From: Undaria pinnatifida
Taxonomy: Eukaryota; Sar; Phaeophyceae; Laminariales; Alariaceae
Assembly: GCA_012845835.1 (NCBI GenBank)
Contig: JABAKD010000021.1
Coordinates: 4,056,206-4,120,205 of the forward strand
Reading direction: 5' to 3'
DNA length: 64,000 nt
Below the pieces are notes generated by a model. It was not told where the DNA came from and ran no database searches. It was given only the letters and a program-made list of their open reading frames with translations. Positions 44,013 through 56,000 of the stretch are shown piece by piece. Position 1 is the stretch's first letter. Each line of letters begins with the position of its first letter. Made by a program: the position numbers and the translations under genes.

Positions 44013-47000
44013 CCAACAACACCAACAACAACAAAAAACGCCCCATCAACCATTTAATCACCTGCAGCGGGGATAGGGGATGGCAAAAGTCCATCGTGAA
44101 CTCGTTGGTGTGGGTCCTGCCGAACTGCAGCGTGATCTGCTCGGTCGCGTCTCCCTGCACCACCAGCTGGAAGTTCTTCACCGACGCTTGCGTCACCCGC
44201 CCGTGGAAGTTCAGAACGAAAGCTTGCACCTGTTGTGTGCCAGGTGCAGGACACGAAACGCAGGAAGGAACAAGGAGAAGGAACAAGGACGGCAAGAAAT
44301 AAAAAACAGACCATCAACCCATTTACAACTCGAAACTCGTTTTTTGAGTCTTTTCAGAACCTACACTTTTCAGACTCATGTATTTTTTTCACATTTTGCA
44401 GGAGAGCGCTAAGAGTAAAGCAAGAAATAAATCTCACCCACACATTCTTTTTTCGCAGCTAGACAGGGGAGGGGGTGGGGGTTACCAAAACCAAGACAAA
44501 AAAAAAAAAATGAAAAATAACACGTCATTTTCTCGATTCGCACAGAAACCACAACGCTCCGATTAAGGGGTTGTTTGTTGCCACTCCAGAGATAATGCTT
44601 GCAGCCTTTCTTGTCGCCATGGTGGGGACTAACAAACAAAAAAGGACGACGATGGTTGTCATCAGCCGCGGCTCTGCTCCACCTACCTACCTTGGTGCTT
44701 CATGCGAGGTACCGGTTTACGAGGCACGGCACGTCAAAAAAACAAACACGAGAAACAAGACGAAAGACTAAATAAAACACGCACACCACACACCACACGC
44801 AGGGCACAAGGCAATATCGCAACAAAAGCACGAAAACGGTAATTGGCAGCCGCTGCGCTTACCTCCGCCGCCCTCGGCGTCCCACCTTGCATGGCGGGTT
44901 GCCATTAAATATCGCTACCCATCAAAAACAGCGATGGTTGGGTATATAAAAAAAAAAACACCAATGGTTGTAGTAGCGAAAGAAACGCTGGCAGCCGCTG
45001 CTCTCCGCAACACCCACCTTCGCGTTCCATCTTGGATTCCGGTTAACAAGACACGGCTCTTCTTGGGAGTCCAAGCTCCCTCTGAGCATGCGGTGCAACA
45101 AAGAGGTGTCCACTTCCACCTGAGAGTTGTTCCCGTGCATGTTGCCCAGCACCACCCTCATCTTGCGAGGTCCGTCGTACCTGTACCCCGTTGTTTCGTT
45201 TAGACAACCAGACGACAGCGCGCGGGGGGGGGGGGGGAGGGGGGGGGAAGAGGAGGGGTGACGGGGGGGAATAATAGGAGACAAGGCAGAAACCAGAGAC
45301 AACACAAGCAGTTGTTGTTCACCTTTCGCTGCTGCTGCTGTTGCTGCATTACGTTTGTTCTTATATTTTCCACTGTGTTGACCTTATTTTTGGCTCATGC
45401 ACTTCCTTTCCCTTTTCCTAGTGTTTCTGCAATCATACCTGCCGTGAGGGTCCATCTTGTCCGCAGAGTAGTGCACCGCCGCGACCTCCCGTTCTCGGAC
45501 AACGCCTCTGTCGTCTGGAGCTCCCGATACCGTGGGACTGAACACCTGCAAGAGAAACAAAAGACGAGCCGAAAACAAAAAGAGTTGAAACAAAACATAC
45601 ACCAGGGTATAGGGATATACATGACACACAATTATCTTGTACAATACAACACCACACAGACTACAGTGCACTGAAATGAAACCCAAGCAACTAAACCAAA
45701 ACGTCACACCCGTTTCCTCCTTCATGTCCCAACAGGGCCGCCTGAATAAACAATACCTGGCACAAAACAAAAAACGGAACAAAACTCGATGAACACAAAA
45801 CAAGAACGCCTTCCAACAAAAACACACCTGGAACTCTTCTGAGGTCCTAGTGGTAGCCTTCAGCCGCCCCACCACGTGGCTCTCCTCGCTCCCATCCTCT
45901 CCGTCGTCCATGCTTATCACGAACTGAGACGCTGAGGCACCTCCCTTCTTTCTCGCCGTCATCAGGTAGCGGTCTGGGAAGTCGCCTGCAATGGAAGGCG
46001 AGCAGACAAAGGGGGGAAGGGTTGGGGGGGGGGGGGGGTGCATTGGTATTTTGTGCTCGTTGGCAACACCAACAGCAACAAACACGCCGACAAAGAAAAC
46101 AAGGAACGACGACAACACAAAATAGTCACCACCTCGCCTACCCTGATTCCAAGCGAAACCAAACCAAACCAAACCAAACCAAACCAAACCAAATCAAACC
46201 AAACCAAACCAAACCAAACCCAACCGAACCCAACCGAACCCAACCGAACCCAACCGAACCGAACCCAACCGAACCCAACCGAACCCAACCGAACCCGAAC
46301 GAACCCAACCGAACCCAACCGAACCCAACCGAACCCAACCGAACCCAACCGAACCCAACCGAACCGACCCGAACCGACCCGAACCGACCCGAACCGAACC
46401 GAACCGAACCGAACCGAACCGAACCGAACCGAACCGAACCGAACCGAACCGAACCGAACCGAACCAAACCAAACCAAAGCCAAACCAAGCAAAGCCAAAC
46501 CAAGCAAAGCCAAGCCAAGCCAAGCCAAGCCAGACCAGACCCAGACCAGACCAGACCAGACCAGACCAAACCAGGCCAAACCAGACCAAAATCAAAACCA
46601 GACCAAGACCAAAACCAAAACCAAACCAAAACCCATTCAGTATGTGTCTCTCGCCTCTTCCGCGGTAAGGCCCAGCTGGTTACAGAACACGAACTCTCAA
46701 GGCAGCAAGGTGAGTCCAAACTAGCCCGGGGGAAGTACACGGGCGTAGATCCGCCTCGCTGTCGTGACAAATCTATTCAACAGTTCCATGCGTTACTAAT
46801 AGTCCTAAAACAAATGTACTCGAAAGCATGTCATATTAACCGGTAGCTCGACACTTGGGAAGAGGTCAACCGCAACATCACCACAAAACGTTTGGCCCAA
46901 GGAAAAAATATGCGACTACTACCGCTTCATGATTCCCACCCAAACCCCACCCACACCGACTCAAACGACACAAAAAAAAAAGAAACAGCACACCCACACC

Positions 47001-50000
47001 GTTCCTCACCCTTCCCCTCCATATAGAGCTTGTAGACCTCATTGCCTCCGATGAACTTGCTCAGACCGCGAACCTATACAAGAACAAAAAAGGCGGGGAT
47101 TGACATCAAAAGGAGGGAGGCGGCCAAGGCGGGATTGTCACCAATGGAGAGCGGCCTATTAACCCCTTTAGAGCCCCAAAACCCCTCCCAATACTACACC
47201 CAAGTGATTTTGACCCCGAAACGGGTTTGCAGTTGGGAAGGCGTTAAGACTAGTGACCTTGAAGCCGCCAACTCAGACGCGTCGTGCGATAGAGGTATTA
47301 AGGCATACCGTTTTTTGGCAATACAAACGTTTTATCTTTATTGTGGACGCCCATAACGCCTGTACAACCGGAAACCCGTATTTGGGGACCACTTACTTGG
47401 AATTAGCATGGGTAAAAAACGTTTTCTGAACGACGGGGCTCCTTAACGCCTTTTAACCTGGAAACCCGTATTTGGGGACCAACTACTTGGAATTAGCATA
47501 GGTAAAAAATGCTTTCTGAACGACGAGGCTCCTCAACGTCTTTTCACCTGGAAACCCGTATTTGGGGACCAATTACTTGGAATTAGTACTGCAAAAAAAA
47601 ACGTTTTTGAATGATGGGGCTCATGAACCTCTAAAAAAAAATCGTTCGGAATGTCATATTTGTTTTTTTGCAATATTTTCTTGTCTTCGCGTAGAAAAAA
47701 AAAGGATCAAACTTCGAAACTCCAATACAGTCGACCCCGCTTCAAAGACACACCGCGTTTTTTTGGGGGGGAGTGTCTTTAACGCGGGGAAGTGTCTTTA
47801 GGATTCCGGGGCCACTTACTCACCGTCCCCGGGGCCAATGGAGGTGTAACATATGTCAAAACACGCGCATTTGAAGCAGGAATGCGACCACGAAACTGTG
47901 TTGCTTAAAAACTACAACACGTGATTTGAAAGGCCGCAACACTACTGCTGTAGTACACTCCAATACTTTACACATTTTGAATTTCCCTCCACCACCGAAA
48001 CGCGGGAAGGGGTGCAGCACGACCTATTGTAATGTGTACGGCAGTGCGCTGTTGTTGATGCAGGCTCTTGCTGTAATGTGTACGGCAGTGCGCTGGTGTT
48101 GTTGCAGGCTTTTCTTATTGTCAAGGCGTTATCCTCACGGTGAACACCATGCCCGAGATATCGCGAACACACCTGAGACACATCAGTTCGTTGGAACTAG
48201 CTCTGATACGATACACGCAAGTTACCTGCCACAAAGGGACCAAACAAACCCAGTCGACCCCTTAGAAGGACACTAGGAAACGGTCGGTAGCGCAAACCAC
48301 AACATACAAAAAAATCGGGCAAATACACCGAAAAGAGGACACCGTTCTTCCCTAAAGGTCAACACGAGGCAAAAACACAAAACAAAAATACCAAAATTTA
48401 ACTCCACGAGAAAGGCAAAAATCCCTAACTTTGACTGCCTGACACGAGTTGAGACTTTGACTGGCACGTGGGTTCGCCACATGGCTTCAAGCCGGCAGCT
48501 GACGACCCGCCAGCAGATGGGAGGAATCTCTCCATACCCACACGCGGTAGTGCGGGCTGCAGCAGACCGCTGTCGATGTTATACAGCAGTGTGCTGCCCC
48601 AGCAAAAAAAAATTGGGGGGGTGCCGCAAAGTGGAAAAGGTACCCCCCCCTTATTATTGTACATCTGCGGGGCACCATGTTCTGGGAAAAAAATGTGTCT
48701 TTAGAGCGGGGAGTTTCCTTTTGAAGAGTGTCTTTAAAGCGGGGACGACTGTACCACCAAATACTACAGCAATATTCTTACATCGTGTCCCATCCCCTTC
48801 GAGAGCCCTAAAACCCCTTCCTAAACTAATTCGAAGCATCTTTCGGCGGAAACGGTTTCCAGCTGTAAACGGGTCGAGTAATTCTAACTGACCAGCTGGT
48901 TCTTCTCTCGCCCAAATGAAGCACTTCACTGCGGCCTGCAAAATTCTTCTTCGAAGTAATTTAATCCAATTTTTTTTACTAAATATTGCAAAATGTGTGT
49001 ACCAGGTATTTAACAGCAGCCTCCTCCCAGGTGGTAAAATGGCAAAAAAAAGGCAACTACATGTTATAAACAGCACTGAACAAGGCGTGCCTGTTTCTTC
49101 ATGGTATATATAAACCCTTATGCCATCAACAGATCACGATCATTTAGATCATATAGATCATGCAGATCATCTGCATACATTATGTCCTATACCTGCCGTT
49201 GGGGATTGTTCTGCAGGATCTTCAGACAAGAGAGTGCACACACAACCCTGGAACCGTTTGCTTGATCGCGCACATCGCAAGGCCTCCACTCGGCAACACG
49301 AACCAAACCACACAGATCTTCCCTGAAATATCTACTAGGCCATCAAGAAATGGGGATAGATAGGCGAGCTGTCGCACAAGCCCTTTGCTACAGCAAAAAA
49401 ATACTGCTGAACCCCTTCCTGGGTAGGACTTCAAAGAGAAAAATTTACCAAACGGGAAAATTACCAATAATCAACTGACGATTCCAGAATCGGCCACCGA
49501 AGCAGACGCCGGAACGCCGGGAAGAGGGGTGCGCTCAAGAGCCATCCCATGCTAGAGATACAGAATATTCTAGGAATTTTCTGAACAGAAGAAAAGAATT
49601 ATCTGAACAGAATAAAGATTCTAAGAATTTTCTGAACAGAAGAAGACTCTCAGGATTTTCTTGACAGAATAAAGATTCTAAGAGTTTCTGAACAGAAAGA
49701 GATTCTGAGGATTTTCTGAACAGAAGAAGATTCTAAGAATTGTCGGAACAGAAGAAGATTCTAGGATTTTTTTTACCTCCTAACATGAGGATATCAGCCA
49801 ACATCTCACCCGAAACATGACTTGGAAGGCATTCGCTCGCGCAACCCGACCAACATTTCCATGCGCTAGTTCTAAAACAAAGCATACTCGCAAAACTTCG
49901 TACCGACCGGTAGATCCACGCTTGATTGAGCTCAACCAACCAGAAGGTCAGAAACGTTTGGGCCCAACAAGTGCGAAACACTCAAACGTGGGATGACCCT

Positions 50001-53000
50001 CAAAACGTAAAAAGGTGGGAGCTATACGACCTCACGCACCGCATTCTCACAAAGTTGGGATTAATTTTACGGCTGCAGGCTTTTCCGCAGGCTCTTCCCA
50101 GGCGGTCGAAAACATCGCAAAATCTCTTAGTTTTTGGTCCATATAAACGGGCCTCAAAAAAGATTTCATACTATTAATACAATGATTCCAAGTAGCTCAC
50201 GTACCAAAAACGTGCAAAAAGTAGTTGCCCATCAAGCTCTTGACAAACAAAACAGAGAAAACTCACCAGCTCGTGCTTCTCCCGCCTGATGAAGCACTTC
50301 ACCGTGCCTCCCTTTCTGGGAACAGGCTGCGTCAAAAAACCCCGCATATCCACCCGCATAAAGCCTTCCAGGGCTTTCGGGTTGAACTCCAAGAAGTGCA
50401 TGCGCCGGGTTGTTCTTGGCGAACCAGGGGCATCTTTCCAAGCAAGACCAAGGCAACCAATGAGAGCACGAGAGAGAGAGAGAGAGAGAGAGGCGTACGC
50501 GGGGGGGTGGGGTGGGGGTTTGGGCGGAATGGGCGACGACAATGCATCAACAGTTTTTACTACGTTATACACCCTGTTGGTAGACTACTTCGAATATATG
50601 TATACATTGCGCCGCAAGAGTTCCCCCTCGGGGCACCGAAGAGGTTCCGCCGCATCCGGGGAGGATAAGACCCCATCCCCGGATCTAGTTAATAAACTAT
50701 CAATACTATAACTTCAATAATATCAATAATACTTTGAAGAGAAGGCGCGTCCACTGGCGTAGTGGCAAATTCTCCGTGTAAATTTCGGGTAAAACAAAAA
50801 AGGGAGCGGGGGGGGGGCATTACACTACGTGCGAAGAATAGTTTTTGGAACAAGAAGCTTTATAACAGGAAGTGAGTGTACTGCTGTACAAAAATTGGTG
50901 AACTCACAGCTGACGTTGCTTGGAATAATTTGCACAAAGGTATATTATACAAGGGCTCCGCTCCGCGGGTGGCTGACGCCCCCCGCTACGCTCGCACAAG
51001 GAAGATTACAACTGAATGTGAAGGCGGCCGAAAGACGTATGGGTGCATCTAGCTATGTTATAATGCCGAGAGCTGCTTTTTATGCAGAGCTGATTGCCCT
51101 GTGCTGTGTTGTGTGTGCTTGTTGGCGATGTCACGCTCTGATCGCCAGCATGGGTGAATTTTCGAAGAAAAAAAGGAGGGTCGAGAGAGGACAATCAAAT
51201 AAATGAAGAATGCGCAAAAAAGACGAGTACACACGTAGATACACCGGTCGGTACCGGGTATTGCATGATACCTGGTACTGCTGTATGTCCGAAAGAAAGC
51301 ACAGCGCAGCACGGCACAGCACCGCAGCTTAAGGCACAGCACCGTACGGCACTGGATGGCGCTGCGCTATGCTGCGCTGCTGAGCTATAGCTGGGCTGAG
51401 CTGAGCTGCGAGAGCATTTTATGGTGATTCAACATTTAGTACCTGGTACGTACAGCAGTAGCACCGGTGGTATGACACTTGGAATTATACTTGGCATGTA
51501 GGAAACGTAGAGCAAAAAACACGCAGCACGTCACAGCATAGCACAGCACCGCACAGCAGTACCGCACCGCACGGCATGGCAATGGCAGGGCACGGCAGGG
51601 CACGGCAGGGCACGGCAGGGCACGGCCCCGCGCGGCACTGCACGGCGCTGCGCTGCTGAGCTCGCGCTACGGGACATTCTGCCGAATGTAGCCGAGTTAA
51701 TGATGATGCGCCACGCTAAACCAAGATGGGACCTCTGGTATGACATGAACTCACCACGGCACGGCACGGCACAGCACGGCACAATACGGCACAACACCGC
51801 ACAGCATACGCACAGCACGGCACAGCACCGCATAACACGCACAGCATCGCAGTGCCGCACCGCGCGCCAGGGCACGCCAGGGCATGCCGGGGAACTGCAC
51901 TGCACGGCGCTGCGCTACTGAGCTACCGCTATGCTGCTGAGCTGGCGCTGCTGTGCGCCTCTGGGCGGAGCTGCGGTGATGATGTGATGACGTGATGATG
52001 ATGTGATGAGCCAACCTCAGATCATGAGGATGGGACCTCTTCTGGTATGATGAAAGCTTCACGCAACCACAACAAAAACGCGAAGGAAGAAATCGAAGAA
52101 AACCTGGACCGTTCCGTGAGTAACGAGAGGAGGCGGTGTCCAGGTAGTACTGTATGTGGTATTCCCACAAAACAGGATTTTTAAACTTCGGGGAATGAAA
52201 AAAAAAAACTTGCCAAAAAAAAAGACCGTTCGACTTGAATCTTGAAAAAAATAAGTAATACGTAGCGGTGAGAAGCGCTGTTTCACGCATCCGAGCCCGC
52301 TCAGCCGTCCCGAGAAGATATGTCTCAAAGTTAGTGTGGAAAGCGAAAAAAATGTAGGGCTCTGACGGCCTCTCAGGAGATCGATATTTTGTAAGCAGTT
52401 GTATACTGGTATGTATTAACGCATTGGCGGTAGGATTTTTGTTCTCTGACCTCCCTCTCCGCCCCTGTGCGACACTCGCATGCCGAAATTCTTCTCTCCC
52501 TTCTCCCCTCCTTTTTGCTGAACGAAAAATACCGTGGCACCGAACAAACAACCGCATAGCGGTAGCAGCCGCGGCAGCAGCATCACAGCGAGAGTAAGAG
52601 AGGGACAGGCAGAGGGAGAGATCGAGAGAGGGAGGGAGGAAGCGAGGGAACGAGGGAGGGAGGGAGAGAGGGTGAGAGAGACGGAACGAGCAGAGGAGAG
52701 ACAAGAAATAAAGTACGGAGTTGCGAAGGGACAAGGGCCGTCGGACGCTTGGTTCTTTGGTGTTAATACCAAGTAGTTATTACCGGCCACTCTGCCGCAT
52801 CATCACACACAACGCAATCGTCTCCGCCCCGCGTGCTCACATACTCCGGTGGGCCGGCTGACGAGCTTTCCTCCCCCGTCCACACACGCATATATATCGT
52901 GTCATGCCAGATACACTATATAAACTAGCATATCACCGCAGTATATACACGCCTACTGTAAGCGAAACCCTTCGATAAATCATCAAGAAAAATAAATATA

Positions 53001-56000
53001 ACCGCATTTGTGAAAGAACATGCTGGAAGTGTCTATGAGGAGTGGGACCGGTGCTCCGTCTCGAAAGAGACGCGTGGTCAATGGTAAATGACCAAGGCAA
53101 GCAACAAACAAGTACGCCTTCCACCTCCCCCTCCTCGCCCCCCCCACTCCTGTTCATTACACCCCTTCTCCCTGTTCAGACACGCCAACTCTATAAAAGA
53201 AAACCCTTTGATACACTATTTTACGAAATTATTCGAACAGCGTCAGCTGTGAGTTCGACGAATTTAGGGTCGATGCTCATCTTTGCAAAGCTGCGTACTC
53301 TACACCGGTCGCCCGTTTGCAGTAATTTTTTCATTGAGTCAAAACCTAATATAAGACATTGAATTACAATACTTAAAATACTTACCATGCACGACTATTA
53401 ATAAGTGTTCGAAAACAGCAGCAGGGTACCAGCCCGCTATAGTTGGCGAAGATATTTGGGGAAGACTTCTAACACATTTATCTCACCGCATTGTGGAAGA
53501 GTGGGTTGTAGCGTCCGACCGATTTTCCCCCCTCGTCCCCCCCCCCCGCGTCGTCATCGTCGTCGCCCGCCGAGCCCCCCGCGTGTCCGCTATAGAACCG
53601 CGAGAACGTGGATGTGCCCCCTCCCCCCATGGACTTTCGGTTCTGCCGCGGACGCCGACACACGAAAACCAACACCAACACCAGCAACAACAAAAACGGA
53701 AAAAAAAACAACAACCAAAAACGACTATTAATACGACGAAGAAAGAGGGAGCAATAAACACGACGCAAGGACAAGAACACACGCACACAAGGTCGGAAAA
53801 GGGGGGGCGAGGGGGAAACAGACAACCTTCCCGACCCTCGCGCCCCCAAACACTAAAGCATGCTGGTATTTTGTTCCCCCGCGCAATCCGTTTTAGTCGC
53901 CCCCCCCCCAATGCTTGGTGCACGCGATGTCTGCGTGGTCCGTGAAAACCCGACGTGCTCCGTCTCGGCATATTATGGGCCATATGATCACGGCTAGGCA
54001 TGAGCTGATTGCATACCTCCGTACCCCCCCCCCCCCCCCCATCACCGCCTCATTACCCCCTCCGCTAGTTCCTGTTACACATCCTGCGGAAGAGCCGCAC
54101 TGGCTCTTTTTTTCCTTCTGGAGGTGATGGCTTGAGGAACTCCATGTCGTCTAAGCAAAAGCTAATTATAATGCGTAAAACTGAAAGTGCAATCCGATCA
54201 ACAAATTGCGTGGCCCACGTATACAAACACACCATTTTCGCAAAACGAGAAATGACATTTTGCGAAACGAATTTGGGTTGTCAACCTCTTTGAAGCCCCA
54301 CAATCCCCTCCTATACCAACTTCAGTAAATTTATCCCCAAAAAGATGTTTCCAGTTGTGAAGGCGTTATAACCCCTTTAGGGACCCCTATACTAACTTCA
54401 AGTAAACTCGTCCCCAAAAAGGGTTTCCAGACGATGTAAAGGCGTTAAGGAGCCTCGCCGTTCAGAAAACATACTAGCCAAGAACTGCTACGTCTATTGA
54501 AGCATGTCTTACCCATGTTCCGACTATGGGCACGCCGTCGTCTTCCGAATCGTCGTCGTCATCCATGATGCCCACCATCTGGATGGAGCAACAGAAAAAA
54601 AGAGGGGGTGGCGAAGTGAGAAGAAGATGGAACATGTGTTCGAAAAAAATAAGACAAGTAAATAAGTACGAGACAAGCGGCAAAGAAAAGCAAAAGTCAG
54701 AAGATAAACATGTGTTCGAAAAAACTAGACCGGGAAGTAAATACACGGAAGGCACGGGTGTAGGGGGCGGGGGGGAGGGGGGGGGGGGGGGGCACTACTC
54801 CAGAATGTACTTTGGGGAGTAATGATATGATATTAGACTACACGTACTCGTATCCAAGTAAAACTACCACTACAACTAATAATACTCCTACTATTGCTAC
54901 TATTAATACTACTGCTGCTGCTGGTATTACCACAACAACATCAACAACAACAACACCAACAAACAACATGATCAACAACTAAATACAACGAAAATCAACA
55001 ACGAAAAAAACAAGTAATCGAAACAGTTGCTTGCACGAGAGGCACACAAATAAACAATATAATAAAATGGCAGCTTACCGCAGCACCATTGGTGGGGCTA
55101 TCCTCGTGATCGTCCCCGCCATAGCCTCGATCCTTCTTCCCTCCCCCGCTGATGAACTTGCCCATCAGAGACCCCCCCGCACCACCCTTCTTAGAAGCCT
55201 GTTCAACAAGAACAAAAAAAAAATGTATATAGAAGCAAAGCAGGAGAATATATATGAAATCCACGACAACTGACAAGAGGCAACAGTTACATGTGGTGTT
55301 ATGGGGTTTCCAATCTCCGTTGGGTTGGAAAAATAAGTAAAAAAATAGTGTTGGAAACGGAGAATCTCCCACCTCCAGCCAGGCCAATCAAATCAGCCCA
55401 TGAAAAAAAAAATAGGTCACCGTACAAGACTAGAAAACGGTGTGTTCTCTGGTCGGGCTGGGACCTGGTACCAGGTATATCGGCATATTACTAGTAGCAC
55501 ATACAATAGGGGCGTATGGTCTCGAGTACACCGAAAACAATAAAAAAGCAACAAAACGCAAAACGAACAACCAACCAGCCAGCCAATCAGCTAACCAGCC
55601 AACCAGCCAATCAGTCAACCAACCCAACCAACCAACCAACCAAACCAACCAACCAACCAACCAACCAACCAACCAACCAACCAACCAACCAACCTTACCG
55701 TGTGGGCCTCGAACGAACCATTGAATCATCCAATCAAAGCATTTAAAATCATCGAATCAACGGCCCTACCTTCTCCTTCTTCTTGTCTTCTTCCTCTTTT
55801 CTCCGGCGCTCCTCGTCCGCCTTCTTCAAGGCGATTAGTCGCCTCGCGTCCTCCTCCCTGTCTCTCCTCTCCTTCTCTCTCCTCTCCCTCTCCAACTTCT
55901 CGGCCCTCATCCTCTTCGCCACCAATCGCCCACGGGACCCCCTGCAATGGCGAACCGTCGTTCGTTCGTGGTAATCGCATAATGGTTAAATAACGGTTCG

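Larger units (their letters stand above)
43750..50414 (-). other. Tubby C-terminal domain of the myosin (last seven exons)
   Basis: Exon 50414-50267 opens the barrel ([27 protein letters not shown]). Then 47073-47010 ([14 protein letters not shown]), 45985-45828 ([38 protein letters not shown]), 45545-45439 ([15 protein letters not shown]), 45180-45018 ([23 protein letters not shown]), and 44229-44062 ([35 protein letters not shown]). 43788-43750 encodes [12 protein letters not shown] then stop, matching the final buried helix but lacking the few residues (typically KLACE) that end animal tubby. The strands follow the canonical order. The segment equivalent to the usual lipid-binding Lys/Arg loop (MTARKK) is kept. 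Confidence 0.9.

Noticed and set aside
45384-46187. 267-codon minus-strand frame as one exon
   Set aside because: It contains two real Tubby exon segments (45985-45828 and, in part, 45545-45439) joined by intron; homology and splice sites favour separate exons.
46022-46846. Long Pro-Asn-Thr-Glu and Gly-Phe/Trp-rich frames
   Set aside because: Translations of the AACCN pentamer array inside a myosin intron.
51751-52734. 327-codon minus-strand frame
   Set aside because: Spans low-complexity GCACGG repeats and a GA/CT tract with no domain; possibly hides the missing tail exon but cannot be called a gene.
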